Origin: Bacteroidota bacterium
GTDB lineage: Bacteria; Bacteroidota; Bacteroidia; Chitinophagales; Chitinophagaceae
Assembly: GCA_947476825.1 (NCBI GenBank)
Contig: CANJRV010000005.1
Coordinates: 1 to 57,496 of the forward strand
Direction of reading: 5' to 3'
DNA length: 57,496 nt
In this document: positions 1 to 8,073 of the stretch, piece after piece
How positions within the stretch are numbered: the stretch's first letter is position 1
How the letters are laid out: every line of letters begins with the position of its first letter
Made by a program: the position numbers and the translations under genes
Notes under the pieces: generated by a model
Told to the model about the DNA's origin: nothing
What the model saw: the letters and a program-made list of their open reading frames with translations, nothing else
The model's database searches: none

Positions 1-156
1 ACAACTGTAGGGCGAAAAAAATTTTTAGAACCTCTATATCATGAAATGATTAAAACAGAAAAAGGAAAAAAAATGGCATTAGAAATTTTTGATATGGCGA
101 AGAATAATTATCACCCTTTAACTGCAAAAAAAATACAAGAAATTATTGAAAAATAA
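1..156 (+). CDS. M1 family metallopeptidase, C-terminal fragment
   Basis: The frame is open from base 1 and ends at TAA 154-156, giving the last 51 residues of a protein that begins outside the window. The peptide contains VGRKKFLEPLY near its start and YHPLT near its end. I recognise this pattern from the C-terminal helical domain of leukotriene A4 hydrolase-type M1 zinc aminopeptidases. The catalytic HExxH part is not in the window, so activity cannot be judged. The gene converges on the MFS carrier with about 20 bases between stops, and no terminator hairpin is visible there. Confidence 0.7.
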   Translation, partial: TTVGRKKFLEPLYHEMIKTEKGKKMALEIFDMAKNNYHPLTAKKIQEIIEK

Positions 157-177
157 TTTAACAAGATTTGTGTTTAT

Positions 178-1401
178 CTATTCTTCTTGATAATCCAAAT
201 CTTTATGAAATGACTCATGCAATTTGGTTGCTCCATAAAATGCGAGAGCACAACAAATTATTCCAGTTACCAAGGCACTATTTAATTTTGTGATACCTGT
301 CCATTGAAAAAATATATACAATAATGTGATAGGAATTAAGGAAGCGCGAATAAAATTAGGTACTGATGTTGTTACTGTTGCTCTAATATTTGTGCCGAAT
401 TGTTCCGCTGCACTCGAAATTAATACAGCCCAATATCCTGCGGCAAAACCGAGTGCGGTAAATAAAAAATAAAATTCCTGTACTGTTCTATTTGCCATAC
501 AAAAATAGGCTATCACCATCAGCATAGTAGCAGCAATATAGTATTGCAAGATTTTTTTTCTACTTTGTATAATTTGGCTCCAAATACCTGATGATAAATC
601 GCCAAGAGTGACACCAGCATAACAATATAAAATGGATTTAGGTGGTTCAATAATTCCTATGATACCAAGTTCTTTTCCTAATTCAGGGCTTAATGTAACT
701 AGTATTCCAATACAATACCAAATAGGTAATCCTATCAAAATGCAATGCAAATAAGTGACCAATCTAGCCTTGGATAAAAATAACAGCTTCAAACTTCCTA
801 AACTGTTCGCTTTTTCTTTCGCAAGTTGATACATTCCAGATTCAAAAACTCCAATCCTTAATAATAACAAACAAAGACCTAATACACCGCCAACTATATA
901 ACACAATTTCCAATCTTGAAAGTAAATACCCATGAAGCTTGCAAACATGGCACCCGATACACCTACAGTAGCAACAATAGTAGTACCCCACCCTCTTTTT
1001 TCTTTGGGTAAAGATTCAGCAACCAAAGTAATGCCTGCTCCTAATTCGCCAGCCAAACCTATTCCAGCAATAAAACGTAGTATCCCATACTCGGTTACAT
1101 TGGTGACATATGCATTCAAAATATTTGCAACAGAATATAAAATGATGGATCCGAATAAAACAGAAAGCCTTCCTTTTTTATCACCTAGTACACCCCAGAA
1201 TATACCACCAATCAACATGCCTATCATTTGGATATTTAATAACCATAATCCACTGTGCTCAATTTGTTCAGGGTTAAGACCTAAAGCTTTCAGACTTGGT
1301 TTGCGAACAATACTGAATAGAACTAAATCATAGATATCTACGAAATAACCTAAGGATGCAACAATGACTGGAATGGTTAATATGCGTGAATCTTTCTGCA
1401 T
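178..1401 (-). CDS. MFS transporter
   Basis: A 407-residue integral membrane protein with about 12 hydrophobic segments. The loop between the second and third segments carries the MFS signature GDKKGR (about residues 73-78), and FVDIYD lies in the first segment, as in the metabolite:H+ symporter branch. Substrate unknown; the family moves small organic acids or osmolytes across the inner membrane. The open frame extends seven codons upstream to a TTG (1420-1422), but that TTG lies inside a perfect -7 box (TACATTTG), so I start at the ATG at 1399-1401. It is followed on the other strand by the end of an M1 peptidase gene. The MFS assignment is firm, the subfamily is not. Confidence 0.85.
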   Translation of the reverse strand: MQKDSRILTIPVIVASLGYFVDIYDLVLFSIVRKPSLKALGLNPEQIEHSGLWLLNIQMIGMLIGGIFWGVLGDKKGRLSVLFGSIILYSVANILNAYVTNVTEYGILRFIAGIGLAGELGAGITLVAESLPKEKRGWGTTIVATVGVSGAMFASFMGIYFQDWKLCYIVGGVLGLCLLLLRIGVFESGMYQLAKEKANSLGSLKLLFLSKARLVTYLHCILIGLPIWYCIGILVTLSPELGKELGIIGIIEPPKSILYCYAGVTLGDLSSGIWSQIIQSRKKILQYYIAATMLMVIAYFCMANRTVQEFYFLFTALGFAAGYWAVLISSAAEQFGTNIRATVTTSVPNFIRASLIPITLLYIFFQWTGITKLNSALVTGIICCALAFYGATKLHESFHKDLDYQEE

Positions 1402-1419
1402 GGTAAAATTTTTGTAGGT

Positions 1420-1427
1420 CAAATGTA
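1420..1427 (-). promoter_or_regulatory. -7 promoter box of the MFS gene
   Basis: Read on the minus strand this is TACATTTG, an exact match to the Bacteroidota -7 consensus TAnnTTTG. It lies 18 bases before the ATG at 1401. Seen in sequence; promoter function is inferred. Confidence 0.6.
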
Positions 1428-1470
1428 ATTCATCGTATTCAACCTTTCAAAGTAGAAATGACAACAAAAC

Positions 1471-1498
1471 AAAAGTCGAACATTTCTATTCGACTTTT
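1471..1498 (-). terminator. Rho-independent terminator after clpP
   Basis: Perfect 10-bp stem AAAAGTCGAA / TTCGACTTTT with an 8-base loop, placed 22 bases beyond the clpP stop and before the MFS promoter. On the minus strand the stem ends in T's and is followed by another T-rich stretch. Confidence 0.7.
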
Positions 1499-1520
1499 AT
1501 CCATCTGCGTATTACTTTAT

Positions 1521-2213
1521 TTAAAGTTCCTTTTTTGCATTTCGAACCAATACTTCATCAACCATCCCATATTCTTTTGCTTCTTCGGCAGTCATCCAAT
1601 AATCTCTATCACTATCTTTTTCTACTTTGGCTAATTTTTGACCGCTATGTAATGCGATAATTTCGTATAGTTCCTTTTTCAATTTTCCTATTTCGCGAGC
1701 TGTAATTTCAATATCACTTGCTTGTCCTTCAGCACCACCCAAGGGTTGATGTATCATAATGCGCGAGTGTTTCAATGCAGTTCTTTTTCCTTTAACACCT
1801 GCACACATTAGCACTGCTGCCATACTAGCAGCTATACCAGTACATATCGTACTCACATCTGGTTGTATAATTTGCATGGTATCATAAATGCCTAGTCCAG
1901 CATATACACTACCACCAGGACTATTTAAATACATTTGAATATCACGAGTACGATCTGTGCTTTCCAAAAATAACAATTGTGCGGTTACAATATTTGCTAC
2001 ATAATCATTAATACCTTCCCCAAGAAAAATAATTCTATCCATCATTAGGCGAGAAAAAACATCCATAGATGCAACATTCATCGGACGCTCTTCAATGATA
2101 TAGGGCGTTAAATTAGTCACTTGTTTATTCATGTGAGATGTAAAGTTGTGCAAGGTTGCACTGCTGATGCCATGGTGCTTCACAGCATATTTATTAAATT
2201 CGTTTGGGTTCAT
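1521..2213 (-). CDS. clpP: ATP-dependent Clp protease proteolytic subunit ClpP
   Basis: Serine peptidase that forms the tetradecameric chamber of the cytoplasmic Clp protease; the ClpX or ClpA/C unfoldase would feed it substrates. With the start used here (230 residues) the catalytic triad is Ser130 (in GIAASMAA), His155 (in IMIHQPLGG) and Asp204 (in DRDYWM). The segment NSPGGSVYAG precedes the nucleophile. The protein carries about 30 extra N-terminal residues compared with E. coli ClpP. The open frame runs nine codons further to a TTG that belongs to the -7 box at 2238-2245, so the ATG at 2211-2213 is preferred. No clpX is adjacent, unlike in proteobacteria. An inverted repeat lies just upstream of the promoter. 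Confidence 0.95.
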   Translation of the reverse strand: MNPNEFNKYAVKHHGISSATLHNFTSHMNKQVTNLTPYIIEERPMNVASMDVFSRLMMDRIIFLGEGINDYVANIVTAQLLFLESTDRTRDIQMYLNSPGGSVYAGLGIYDTMQIIQPDVSTICTGIAASMAAVLMCAGVKGKRTALKHSRIMIHQPLGGAEGQASDIEITAREIGKLKKELYEIIALHSGQKLAKVEKDSDRDYWMTAEEAKEYGMVDEVLVRNAKKEL

Positions 2214-2237
2214 ATTCTTTATAAGATTGATTAAATT

Positions 2238-2245
2238 CAAATGTA
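2238..2245 (-). promoter_or_regulatory. -7 promoter box of clpP
   Basis: Minus-strand TACATTTG, exact match to TAnnTTTG, 24 bases before the ATG at 2213. It overlaps the TTG that would start the longest open frame, which argues for the shorter ClpP. Confidence 0.6.
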
Positions 2246-2615
2246 GGATAATAATTTTAAAATGTCATAACCCGAATTTAATTCATGACATTACATGTTT
2301 AATTATGGATGTGATGAATCCAATTGACCAAGATTAAAAGGCAAGGAAGCAAATACATCCAAAATATTTTGATTCAAAAGAAACCTAAAAACTATTGTGC
2401 GTTTGCATTTAATTCCAGTTATTATCATTTTAGGATATTTTTTTTCAATTACTACAATAAGTCAAATTTCCTATTATATTTGTACCATACTTTTTTTTTG
2501 TTAAATTTTCATTTAGAGAGCATAACTTGGAAATCTAATTAATTTTTTAAAGCATTTAGGATAGTATATCATAAAGAAAATTCTTTAAAATAGTCAAAAT
2601 AATAAACTAAATTAT
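2246..2615. other. Intergenic region with an inverted repeat next to the clpP promoter
   Basis: About 370 bases without a convincing gene; short ORFs here have no recognisable protein character. It holds an inverted repeat AATGTCAT (2261-2268) / ATGACATT (2285-2292) spaced by 16 bases. The nearer arm falls about where the -33 element of the clpP promoter should lie. The rest is AT-rich with nothing else I can name. Confidence 0.5.
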
Positions 2616-2882
2616 ATGAATGGTCTTATTCAGAATTCGTTTTATATTTCCTTAATTATTATTGGGATTTTATTTGTATGGAAATTGATTATATCCTTGA
2701 CTAGCTCTAGGTTACGCTCTAATGTCAAAAACTTTTTTTGGTTCGACAATGTCTCTATTTCTTCTACTAGTAATAACGAAATAAAATCAAGTAAAAAACT
2801 ATCCAATCGAATCTCATTAGCTATAATATTTATAATGTCATTGGAGTTTGTTTTGATTGCTGCAATCTTGTATTTTAGCTAG
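2616..2882 (+). CDS. Small two-helix membrane protein, hypothetical
   Basis: An 88-residue ORF with one hydrophobic segment at about residues 9-29 and a second at about 67-87, separated by a hydrophilic, Ser/Asn-rich stretch (about 30-65). No family is recognised. The start ATG is preceded by AT-rich sequence without a Shine-Dalgarno motif. It stands alone between clpP (divergent) and ispE (convergent). The two well-formed membrane segments make it more likely to be real than the neighbouring short frames, but this is the only support. Confidence 0.4.
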   Translation: MNGLIQNSFYISLIIIGILFVWKLIISLTSSRLRSNVKNFFWFDNVSISSTSNNEIKSSKKLSNRISLAIIFIMSLEFVLIAAILYFS

Positions 2883-2933
2883 ACCTTTTTTATTTTCTTA
2901 CTCGTTTTCCCTTCGATTTTTTTTCAATAAAAA

Positions 2934-3764
2934 TTAATCCAGATAAAAAATTTCTTCTTGTTTAAACATCTTATTTTCTTGAATTGTCTTTTTTATTTGG
3001 GTAATAGAATGCGTTTCAAAAATTCCGTATAAGGTACTTCCACTTCCACTCATCGAGCAATAGATTCCACCTAATTGATATAATTCGCTTTTAATATTCT
3101 TTAAATCAGGGAATTCTTTAAAAATAGGAATTTCAAAATCGTTAATTAATTCATCTTTCCAAGTGGATATTGGCTGTTGGACTATTTCATGTGGAAGCTT
3201 TACAGGTTTACCGATGGTTAATTGTGAAAATGCCCATGCTGTTGAAATATGCACCGATGGCTTAATTAAAACAAAACTATAGGCGCTTAAGTCTAATTTT
3301 ATTTCTTCCAAAATCTCCCCTCTTCCAGAACCTCGACAAGGCTTATTCTTTAGAAAAAAAGGGCAATCGCTACCCAATTGAATGGCATATTGTTGTAGGT
3401 TATCATCTGTAAGTTCCAGTTTAAAATACTCATTTAACATCTTCAACATAAAGGTTGCATCAGAAGATCCACCACCTAAACCGGCTCCTGTAGGAATTTT
3501 CTTTAATAAATGGATATTTAAATATGGCAATTGCGGAAAATCTTTCTTCACCAAATCATAAGCTTTCACAATAATATTATCAGCTGGATTTACATCCATT
3601 GAAATACCTGAATTGCTCATTTGAAATGCGTGCGCAGGAATAAATTCAAGTGCATCTACTAACTGAATTGGATAGAATACAGTTTCTATATCATGAAATT
3701 TATCTTGGCGCTTCGCCATTATTTGCAATCCAAGATTTATTTTGCCATTTGGAAATTGAATCAT
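2934..3764 (-). CDS. ispE: 4-diphosphocytidyl-2-C-methyl-D-erythritol kinase
   Basis: GHMP kinase of the non-mevalonate (MEP) isoprenoid pathway; it phosphorylates the 2-hydroxyl of CDP-methylerythritol using ATP. The 276 residues match the family length. The glycine-rich ATP loop PTGAGLGGGSSDA is at residues 91-103. The likely catalytic pair is Lys8 (in NGKINLGL) and Asp133 (in GSDCPFF). A second glycine-rich motif, MSGSGSTLYG, near residue 240 is the usual third GHMP motif. It lies downstream of hpf, separated by that gene's terminator, so it is probably transcribed from its own promoter. Cytoplasmic. Confidence 0.95.
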   Translation of the reverse strand: MIQFPNGKINLGLQIMAKRQDKFHDIETVFYPIQLVDALEFIPAHAFQMSNSGISMDVNPADNIIVKAYDLVKKDFPQLPYLNIHLLKKIPTGAGLGGGSSDATFMLKMLNEYFKLELTDDNLQQYAIQLGSDCPFFLKNKPCRGSGRGEILEEIKLDLSAYSFVLIKPSVHISTAWAFSQLTIGKPVKLPHEIVQQPISTWKDELINDFEIPIFKEFPDLKNIKSELYQLGGIYCSMSGSGSTLYGIFETHSITQIKKTIQENKMFKQEEIFYLD

Positions 3765-3783
3765 ATTGGTAAAACTAAACCAA

Positions 3784-3816
3784 AAAAAATACCCTCCAAA
3801 ACGAAGGGTATTTTTT
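3784..3816 (-). terminator. Rho-independent terminator after hpf
   Basis: Perfect 12-bp stem (3784-3795 with 3805-3816; AAAAAATACCCT against AGGGTATTTTTT) around a 9-base loop, with a run of eight T's on the minus strand. It begins two bases after the hpf stop codon. Confidence 0.85.
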
Positions 3817-3817
3817 A

Positions 3818-4123
3818 TTAATGAGCTTCTACTTGTTTTTCTTTAAAGCCTTTTATTTGTGTGATTAAAGCTTTTAGTGCTAAATCAAAAGATTCTTCAA
3901 AACTTTTAGATTCGTGTTTTACAAAAAAAGTGTGCTTCGGAATATGCACTTTTATTTCGGCAATTTTGTCCTTGATTTGATGTATCACATTATCTACTTT
4001 TAGGTAAACTTCTACATCAACAATGTTATCATGATAGGTTTTTAATTTATCGACTTTTTCATTGACATGCGTTAAAAGTTTCTTGTCAGCATCAAAGCGT
4101 TGTGTGCGAATTTGAATATTCAT
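3818..4123 (-). CDS. hpf: Ribosome hibernation promoting factor, short HPF/RaiA type
   Basis: A 101-residue protein of the HPF/YfiA family, which binds the 30S decoding region and stabilises inactive ribosomes in slow growth. It starts MNIQIRTQRFDAD and shows the beta-alpha-beta-beta-beta-alpha layout, with VDVEVYLK in the middle and a helical C-terminal part rich in Lys (FDLALKALITQIKGFKEK). There is no long C-terminal dimerisation domain, so it is the short form. It is followed directly by a strong terminator and is monocistronic. Length and sequence fit the family well. Confidence 0.9.
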   Translation of the reverse strand: MNIQIRTQRFDADKKLLTHVNEKVDKLKTYHDNIVDVEVYLKVDNVIHQIKDKIAEIKVHIPKHTFFVKHESKSFEESFDLALKALITQIKGFKEKQVEAH

Positions 4124-4454
4124 TTGTCTAAAATTTAATTACAGGGTTAATAATATAAAGAACTAGCATGAAGGTACAAAGAGAATTAATAAAACAAAAA
4201 AAAGCTTAGTATTTTTTTACAATTATTCGCATTTTTGTTATTGTTTTAACATTATTAAATTGAAAATTTAGAATGTGGAAATTAAACAAATTAATTGATA
4301 GCGGAGCTTAGCGGAAATTTGTAATGAACGTCTTCTATTTTCAAAAATAATTTTACCATTAAGGCAAGCAAAAGAAATTACGTAGGATAGAAAAAAATGA
4401 ATAAGCTTCACTATTTAAAATAGATTCATGATATTTGAACATAATAATCAAATA
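4124..4454. other. Divergent intergenic region hpf / acpS
   Basis: About 330 bases between divergently transcribed genes, AT-rich with long A and T runs. A GATATTTG sequence around 4431-4438 lies 16 bases before the preferred acpS start and resembles a -7 box with one mismatch. Nothing else is recognised; a possible ORF on the opposite strand across acpS is a shadow. Confidence 0.4.
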
Positions 4455-4838
4455 ATGATTGCTGGAATAGGAACTGATATTGTTGAAGTATATCGAATCG
4501 AAGAGAAATTGCAAAAGAATGAACGCTTCAAGACTCACGTTTTTTCTGAGGCAGAAATTGCCTATTGCGAAAAACAAAAAAAACCGAATATTCATTTTGC
4601 CGCAAGGTGGGCAGTAAAAGAAGCTTACCTCAAAGCAATTGGTGTGCAATTTATTGGTAATCATCGCTTGCCAGAAATTGAAACCTTACATTTTGAAAAT
4701 GGCAAACCGTTTATCCATTTACTAGGCAATGCGAAACAAAATTTTTTAAATCAAAAATGCAAGGCAATTCATGTGAGTATTTCGCATACTGAAATTAATG
4801 CCATTGCATTTGTGGTAATTGAATCAGATACTTTCTGA
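4455..4838 (+). CDS. acpS: Holo-[acyl-carrier-protein] synthase
   Basis: Transfers the 4'-phosphopantetheine group from CoA to a serine of acyl carrier protein. The start at 4455 gives MIAGIGTDIVEV, the usual AcpS N-terminus, in a protein of 127 residues. The open frame continues nine codons upstream to an ATG at 4428, but those residues are not family-like and overlap a promoter-like GATATTTG. The Mg/CoA-binding Asp is in GTDIVEV and the Glu in WAVKEAYLKAIG. FSEAEIAYC is the usual central motif, and the C-terminal VSISHTE segment is typical. It is followed after about 100 bases by the S4 protein gene on the same strand. Confidence 0.93.
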   Translation: MIAGIGTDIVEVYRIEEKLQKNERFKTHVFSEAEIAYCEKQKKPNIHFAARWAVKEAYLKAIGVQFIGNHRLPEIETLHFENGKPFIHLLGNAKQNFLNQKCKAIHVSISHTEINAIAFVVIESDTF

Positions 4839-4944
4839 TGGAAGTTACATTGCAAACTACTAGTTTAAACACTTTAGCAAAGTATCAAATAACTACACAT
4901 TATCAAAAGATTAAATCATAAATAAATTTACAGGAGCTATAAAA

Positions 4945-5331
4945 ATGATCATGGAAAAAGTAAGAATCGATAAATATTTATGGTCGATAAGATTATTCAA
5001 AACGAGAACTTTGGCAAGTGCTGCCTGTGAAAGTGGGAAAGTAAAATGGAAAGGTGAATCGATAAAAGCCTCTAAAGCTGTTATCTTAAATGAAGAATAT
5101 GAGGTGCGAAATGAAGCAAAAAAATTACTGATTAAGGTAACTGGAATTATTTCGAATCGAGTGTCTTACGAAGTTGCTATCACCAACTATATTGACATTA
5201 CCCCTGAAAGTGATAAAGTTGAAAATGAATTTCAGGCTTCCAGTTTTTACACCGGTAAACGTTTAAGTAAAGTAGGCAGACCAACCAAACAACAACGTCG
5301 AAATATGGATGATTTTCTGGAAAATGAGTAA
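4945..5331 (+). CDS. RNA-binding S4 domain protein, HslR (Hsp15)-like
   Basis: A 128-residue protein with an N-terminal S4 RNA-binding fold (about residues 3-65): VRIDKYLWSIRLFKTR, then SGKVKWKGE. It has a basic C-terminal tail GRPTKQQRRNMDDF. This is the architecture of HslR/Hsp15, which in E. coli rescues stalled 50S subunits carrying nascent chains. The start has an unusually clear Shine-Dalgarno (aggag, around 4933) for this window; an in-frame ATG two codons later is the alternative. Same strand as acpS but about 105 bases away. Family assignment is good; the role is inferred by homology. Confidence 0.85.
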   Translation: MIMEKVRIDKYLWSIRLFKTRTLASAACESGKVKWKGESIKASKAVILNEEYEVRNEAKKLLIKVTGIISNRVSYEVAITNYIDITPESDKVENEFQASSFYTGKRLSKVGRPTKQQRRNMDDFLENE

Positions 5332-5428
5332 GCAAAATAAAAATTTTAACCTCATCCCTTTTTTATTCGGTTTCCCTTGCTATTAAATTCAAAAAAAAAA
5401 TTACCTTGCCTTACAAATTTACTTTCTG

Positions 5429-6943
5429 ATGGAACAACAACTCACACTCGAACAAATACAAGATTTTAAAGGAAAATACCCAAAGCAATTATGGTATCTA
5501 TTTTTTAGTGAAATGTGGGAGCGATTTTGTTTCTATGGGATGCGGGGCATGCTTACTTTTTTTATGGTTCATCATTTAATGATGAATGAAAAAGTTGCCA
5601 ATTTGCAGTATGGTGCCACTCAAGCCTTTGTTTATGCATTTACCTTTCTTGGCGGTTTGTTTGCAGATAAAATATTAGGATTTCGAAAATCATTATTTTG
5701 GGGAGGATTACTCATGATCATCGGCAGTTGTATTTTGGCTTATGATCCTCTGAAATTTTTCTTTTTAGGCATTAGTTTCACAATAATCGGCACTGGCTTT
5801 TTCAAACCGAATATTTCTACGATGGTAGGAAGCTTATATAAAAGCGGCGATACACGAACTGATGCGGGATTCTCTTTATTCTATGCTGGAATTAATGTCG
5901 GTGCTCTAATTGGTGGTTATATTTGTATTGCCATAGGCAAGGGAGAAATGTTACAAAATACGATACCTACTCATCTTGCTTGGAATGTCGCCTTCGGATT
6001 AGCTGCAATAGTGATGACTATCAGTTTAGTTACTTTTATTTTTACCAAAAATTCATTAGGGCCGATTGGACTTTCACCAATGCATTCCATGGAGGATGGC
6101 AATAAAAAACAAATGATAGAATGGGCAGTTTATTTAGGTTCTTTAGCTATAATTCCATTAATCATGATTATGGTATCCAAAACGGAATATACAGATTACT
6201 TCATGTATACCATTGGACCATTAGTGCTTCTGTATTTATTTTATGAAATGACTAAATGCAATAAAGATGAACGAAATAAATTACTTGCGGCATTAGTATT
6301 CATCCTTTTTTCCATTCTATTTTGGGCGTTTTTTGAACAAAGTGGTGGCTCCCTAAGCTTATTCGCAGCTAATAATTTGGATAGTAATGTATTAGGAATC
6401 AAGTTAGATCCAAATGGCGTAAACAATTCTGCAAATTCATTATTTGTTATCATTTTCGCTGCTTTATTAGGCTTATTGTGGGTGTGGTTGAGCAAGCGAA
6501 AAATGGAACCAAACACGTTAGTTAAATTCGGATTGGGTTTTTTATTTTTAGCACTTGGTTTTTATATTTTTTATTATACAAGATTCTTTGCTGATGCGAA
6601 TGGAGTCACTTCACTTAACCTATTCACTTTCGGATGGTTTATCATTACCTTCGGAGAATTAAGTTTATCGCCTATAGGTTTATCCATCATGACCAAACTC
6701 TCTCCTACTCGTCTGAGTGGTGTGATGATGGGCATGTGGTTTTTGGCAAGCGCTTATGGACAATACGCTGCAGGCATATTAGGAGCAGGCATGGCAAGTG
6801 CCGATGAGCATGCATCCTTAATCACAAAATTAATGGCGTATACAGATGGCTATAAACAATTGGCAATCTATGCTTTAATAGCTGGTGTTGTATTAATCGC
6901 GATTTCACCTTTTGTCAAAAAGCTAATGGGAGAAGTTAAGTAG
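5429..6943 (+). CDS. Proton-dependent oligopeptide transporter (POT/PTR family)
   Basis: A 504-residue inner-membrane protein with about 12-14 hydrophobic segments. Residues 28-37 are EMWERFCFYG, the ExxER(F)xxYG motif of POT transporters that couples proton and peptide movement. It is followed by MRGMLTFFMV, and the second signature region is FKPNISTMVGSLY. It imports di- and tripeptides with protons in this family. The CDF exporter gene starts three bases after its stop, so the two are almost certainly co-transcribed, though no metabolic link is obvious. The length is normal for bacterial POT proteins. Confidence 0.92.
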   Translation: MEQQLTLEQIQDFKGKYPKQLWYLFFSEMWERFCFYGMRGMLTFFMVHHLMMNEKVANLQYGATQAFVYAFTFLGGLFADKILGFRKSLFWGGLLMIIGSCILAYDPLKFFFLGISFTIIGTGFFKPNISTMVGSLYKSGDTRTDAGFSLFYAGINVGALIGGYICIAIGKGEMLQNTIPTHLAWNVAFGLAAIVMTISLVTFIFTKNSLGPIGLSPMHSMEDGNKKQMIEWAVYLGSLAIIPLIMIMVSKTEYTDYFMYTIGPLVLLYLFYEMTKCNKDERNKLLAALVFILFSILFWAFFEQSGGSLSLFAANNLDSNVLGIKLDPNGVNNSANSLFVIIFAALLGLLWVWLSKRKMEPNTLVKFGLGFLFLALGFYIFYYTRFFADANGVTSLNLFTFGWFIITFGELSLSPIGLSIMTKLSPTRLSGVMMGMWFLASAYGQYAAGILGAGMASADEHASLITKLMAYTDGYKQLAIYALIAGVVLIAISPFVKKLMGEVK

Positions 6944-6946
6944 ACC

Positions 6947-7927
6947 ATGAAACAAAAAAGTATTCAAATCCAGAAACTACTTGTGATAGTTTCAATTGTT
7001 CTTTTTGTATGTAAAATTTTTGCCTGGTATATAACTGGTTCGGTTGCTATTCTCACGGATGCATTAGAAAGTACAGTGAATGTAGTAGCTGGTTTTATCG
7101 GATTATACAGTATTATTCTGTCGGCAAAACCTAAAGATAAAGAACATCCTTATGGGCATGGCAAAGTAGAATTTATTTCAGCAGCAGTAGAAGGTATATT
7201 AATCAGTACCGCAGGATTTATAATTATTTATGAAGCACTCATTAATTTAATTCATCCGCATACGCTACAAAAATTAAATATTGGCTTAATACTTATTGGT
7301 ATTACTGCCTGCATAAATTATGTTGTAGGCTTTTATTGTGTCAAAAAGGGTAATCAGGAAAATTCGCCAATATTAATTGCTGGTGGCTCACATCTAATAT
7401 CAGATACTTATTCAACTATAGGACTTATTGTCGGCTTGTTTATCGTATGGATTACTGGATACAAATGGCTAGATAGTGCTGTTGCCATGGTATTTGCCTT
7501 CATTATAATTTTCACAGGCTATAAAATTATTAGAAAATCTATTTCTGGCATCATGGATGAATCGGACGAAGCCATCATAGAAGAAATCATTCAATTATTA
7601 AATAAAAAAAGATTGACCAATTGGATTGATGTTCACAATATGCGAGTCATTAATTATGCCGGGTTCTATCATATAGATTGCCATTTAACCGTCCCCTATT
7701 ATATCAATGTATCCGAATCGCATGACATTTTGGATACTCTCACAGACATTTTAAAAAGCCATTTTAAAGATCGTGTCGAATTTTTTGTACATATAGATGG
7801 ATGCCTTCCTAAACAATGCAGTTTATGCAACGTACAACCTTGTAAATTTCGCCAAAAAGATTTTGAACATTCCATTACTTGGACAATAGATAATATTTTA
7901 TTAGATAAAAAGCATACGTTGGTGTGA
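6947..7927 (+). CDS. Cation diffusion facilitator family transporter with Cys-rich tail
   Basis: A 326-residue divalent-metal/proton antiporter (Zn, Fe or similar) with about six N-terminal membrane segments and a cytoplasmic C-terminal domain. The HxxxD metal site is H149/D153 (GGSHLISDT) and the conserved HPYGHGK loop is at about residues 67-73. The first site reads D38-A-L-E-S: where FieF has a second Asp four residues on, there is Ser42. After the C-terminal ferredoxin-like domain is a Cys cluster, C286, C291, C294 and C299, followed by FRQKDF. I recall such a tail from other Bacteroidota CDF proteins. Separated by three bases from the peptide symporter. Substrate metal cannot be read from sequence. 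Confidence 0.88.
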   Translation: MKQKSIQIQKLLVIVSIVLFVCKIFAWYITGSVAILTDALESTVNVVAGFIGLYSIILSAKPKDKEHPYGHGKVEFISAAVEGILISTAGFIIIYEALINLIHPHTLQKLNIGLILIGITACINYVVGFYCVKKGNQENSPILIAGGSHLISDTYSTIGLIVGLFIVWITGYKWLDSAVAMVFAFIIIFTGYKIIRKSISGIMDESDEAIIEEIIQLLNKKRLTNWIDVHNMRVINYAGFYHIDCHLTVPYYINVSESHDILDTLTDILKSHFKDRVEFFVHIDGCLPKQCSLCNVQPCKFRQKDFEHSITWTIDNILLDKKHTLV

Positions 7928-7968
7928 TATTAAACTACTAATTGAATGTTGACTCCTTGTTATATTAT

Positions 7969-8011
7969 CTGCATATAAACCATTGCTTAATTGCATTTGA
8001 TTTATATGCAG
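7969..8011. repeat. 11-bp inverted repeat between convergent genes
   Basis: Perfect arms CTGCATATAAA (7969-7979) and TTTATATGCAG (8001-8011) around a 21-base loop, in the gap between the CDF gene and nrdJ. It has no clear T tract, so it is at best a weak terminator or an RNA 3'-end structure. Confidence 0.5.
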
Positions 8012-8073
8012 TGCACAAAGTGCAAATCATTTTTAGAAATGAATCATAATTGTATCCAACTCAATCCATCCAA

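Noticed and set aside
2324-2542. 72-residue ORF in the clpP upstream region
   Set aside because: Composition is Phe/Tyr/Asn-rich as expected from AT-rich non-coding DNA, with no coherent membrane or domain pattern.
4838-4921. A 27-codon ORF directly overlapping the acpS stop
   Set aside because: Too short, no family resemblance, no ribosome-binding site; overlap alone is not enough.
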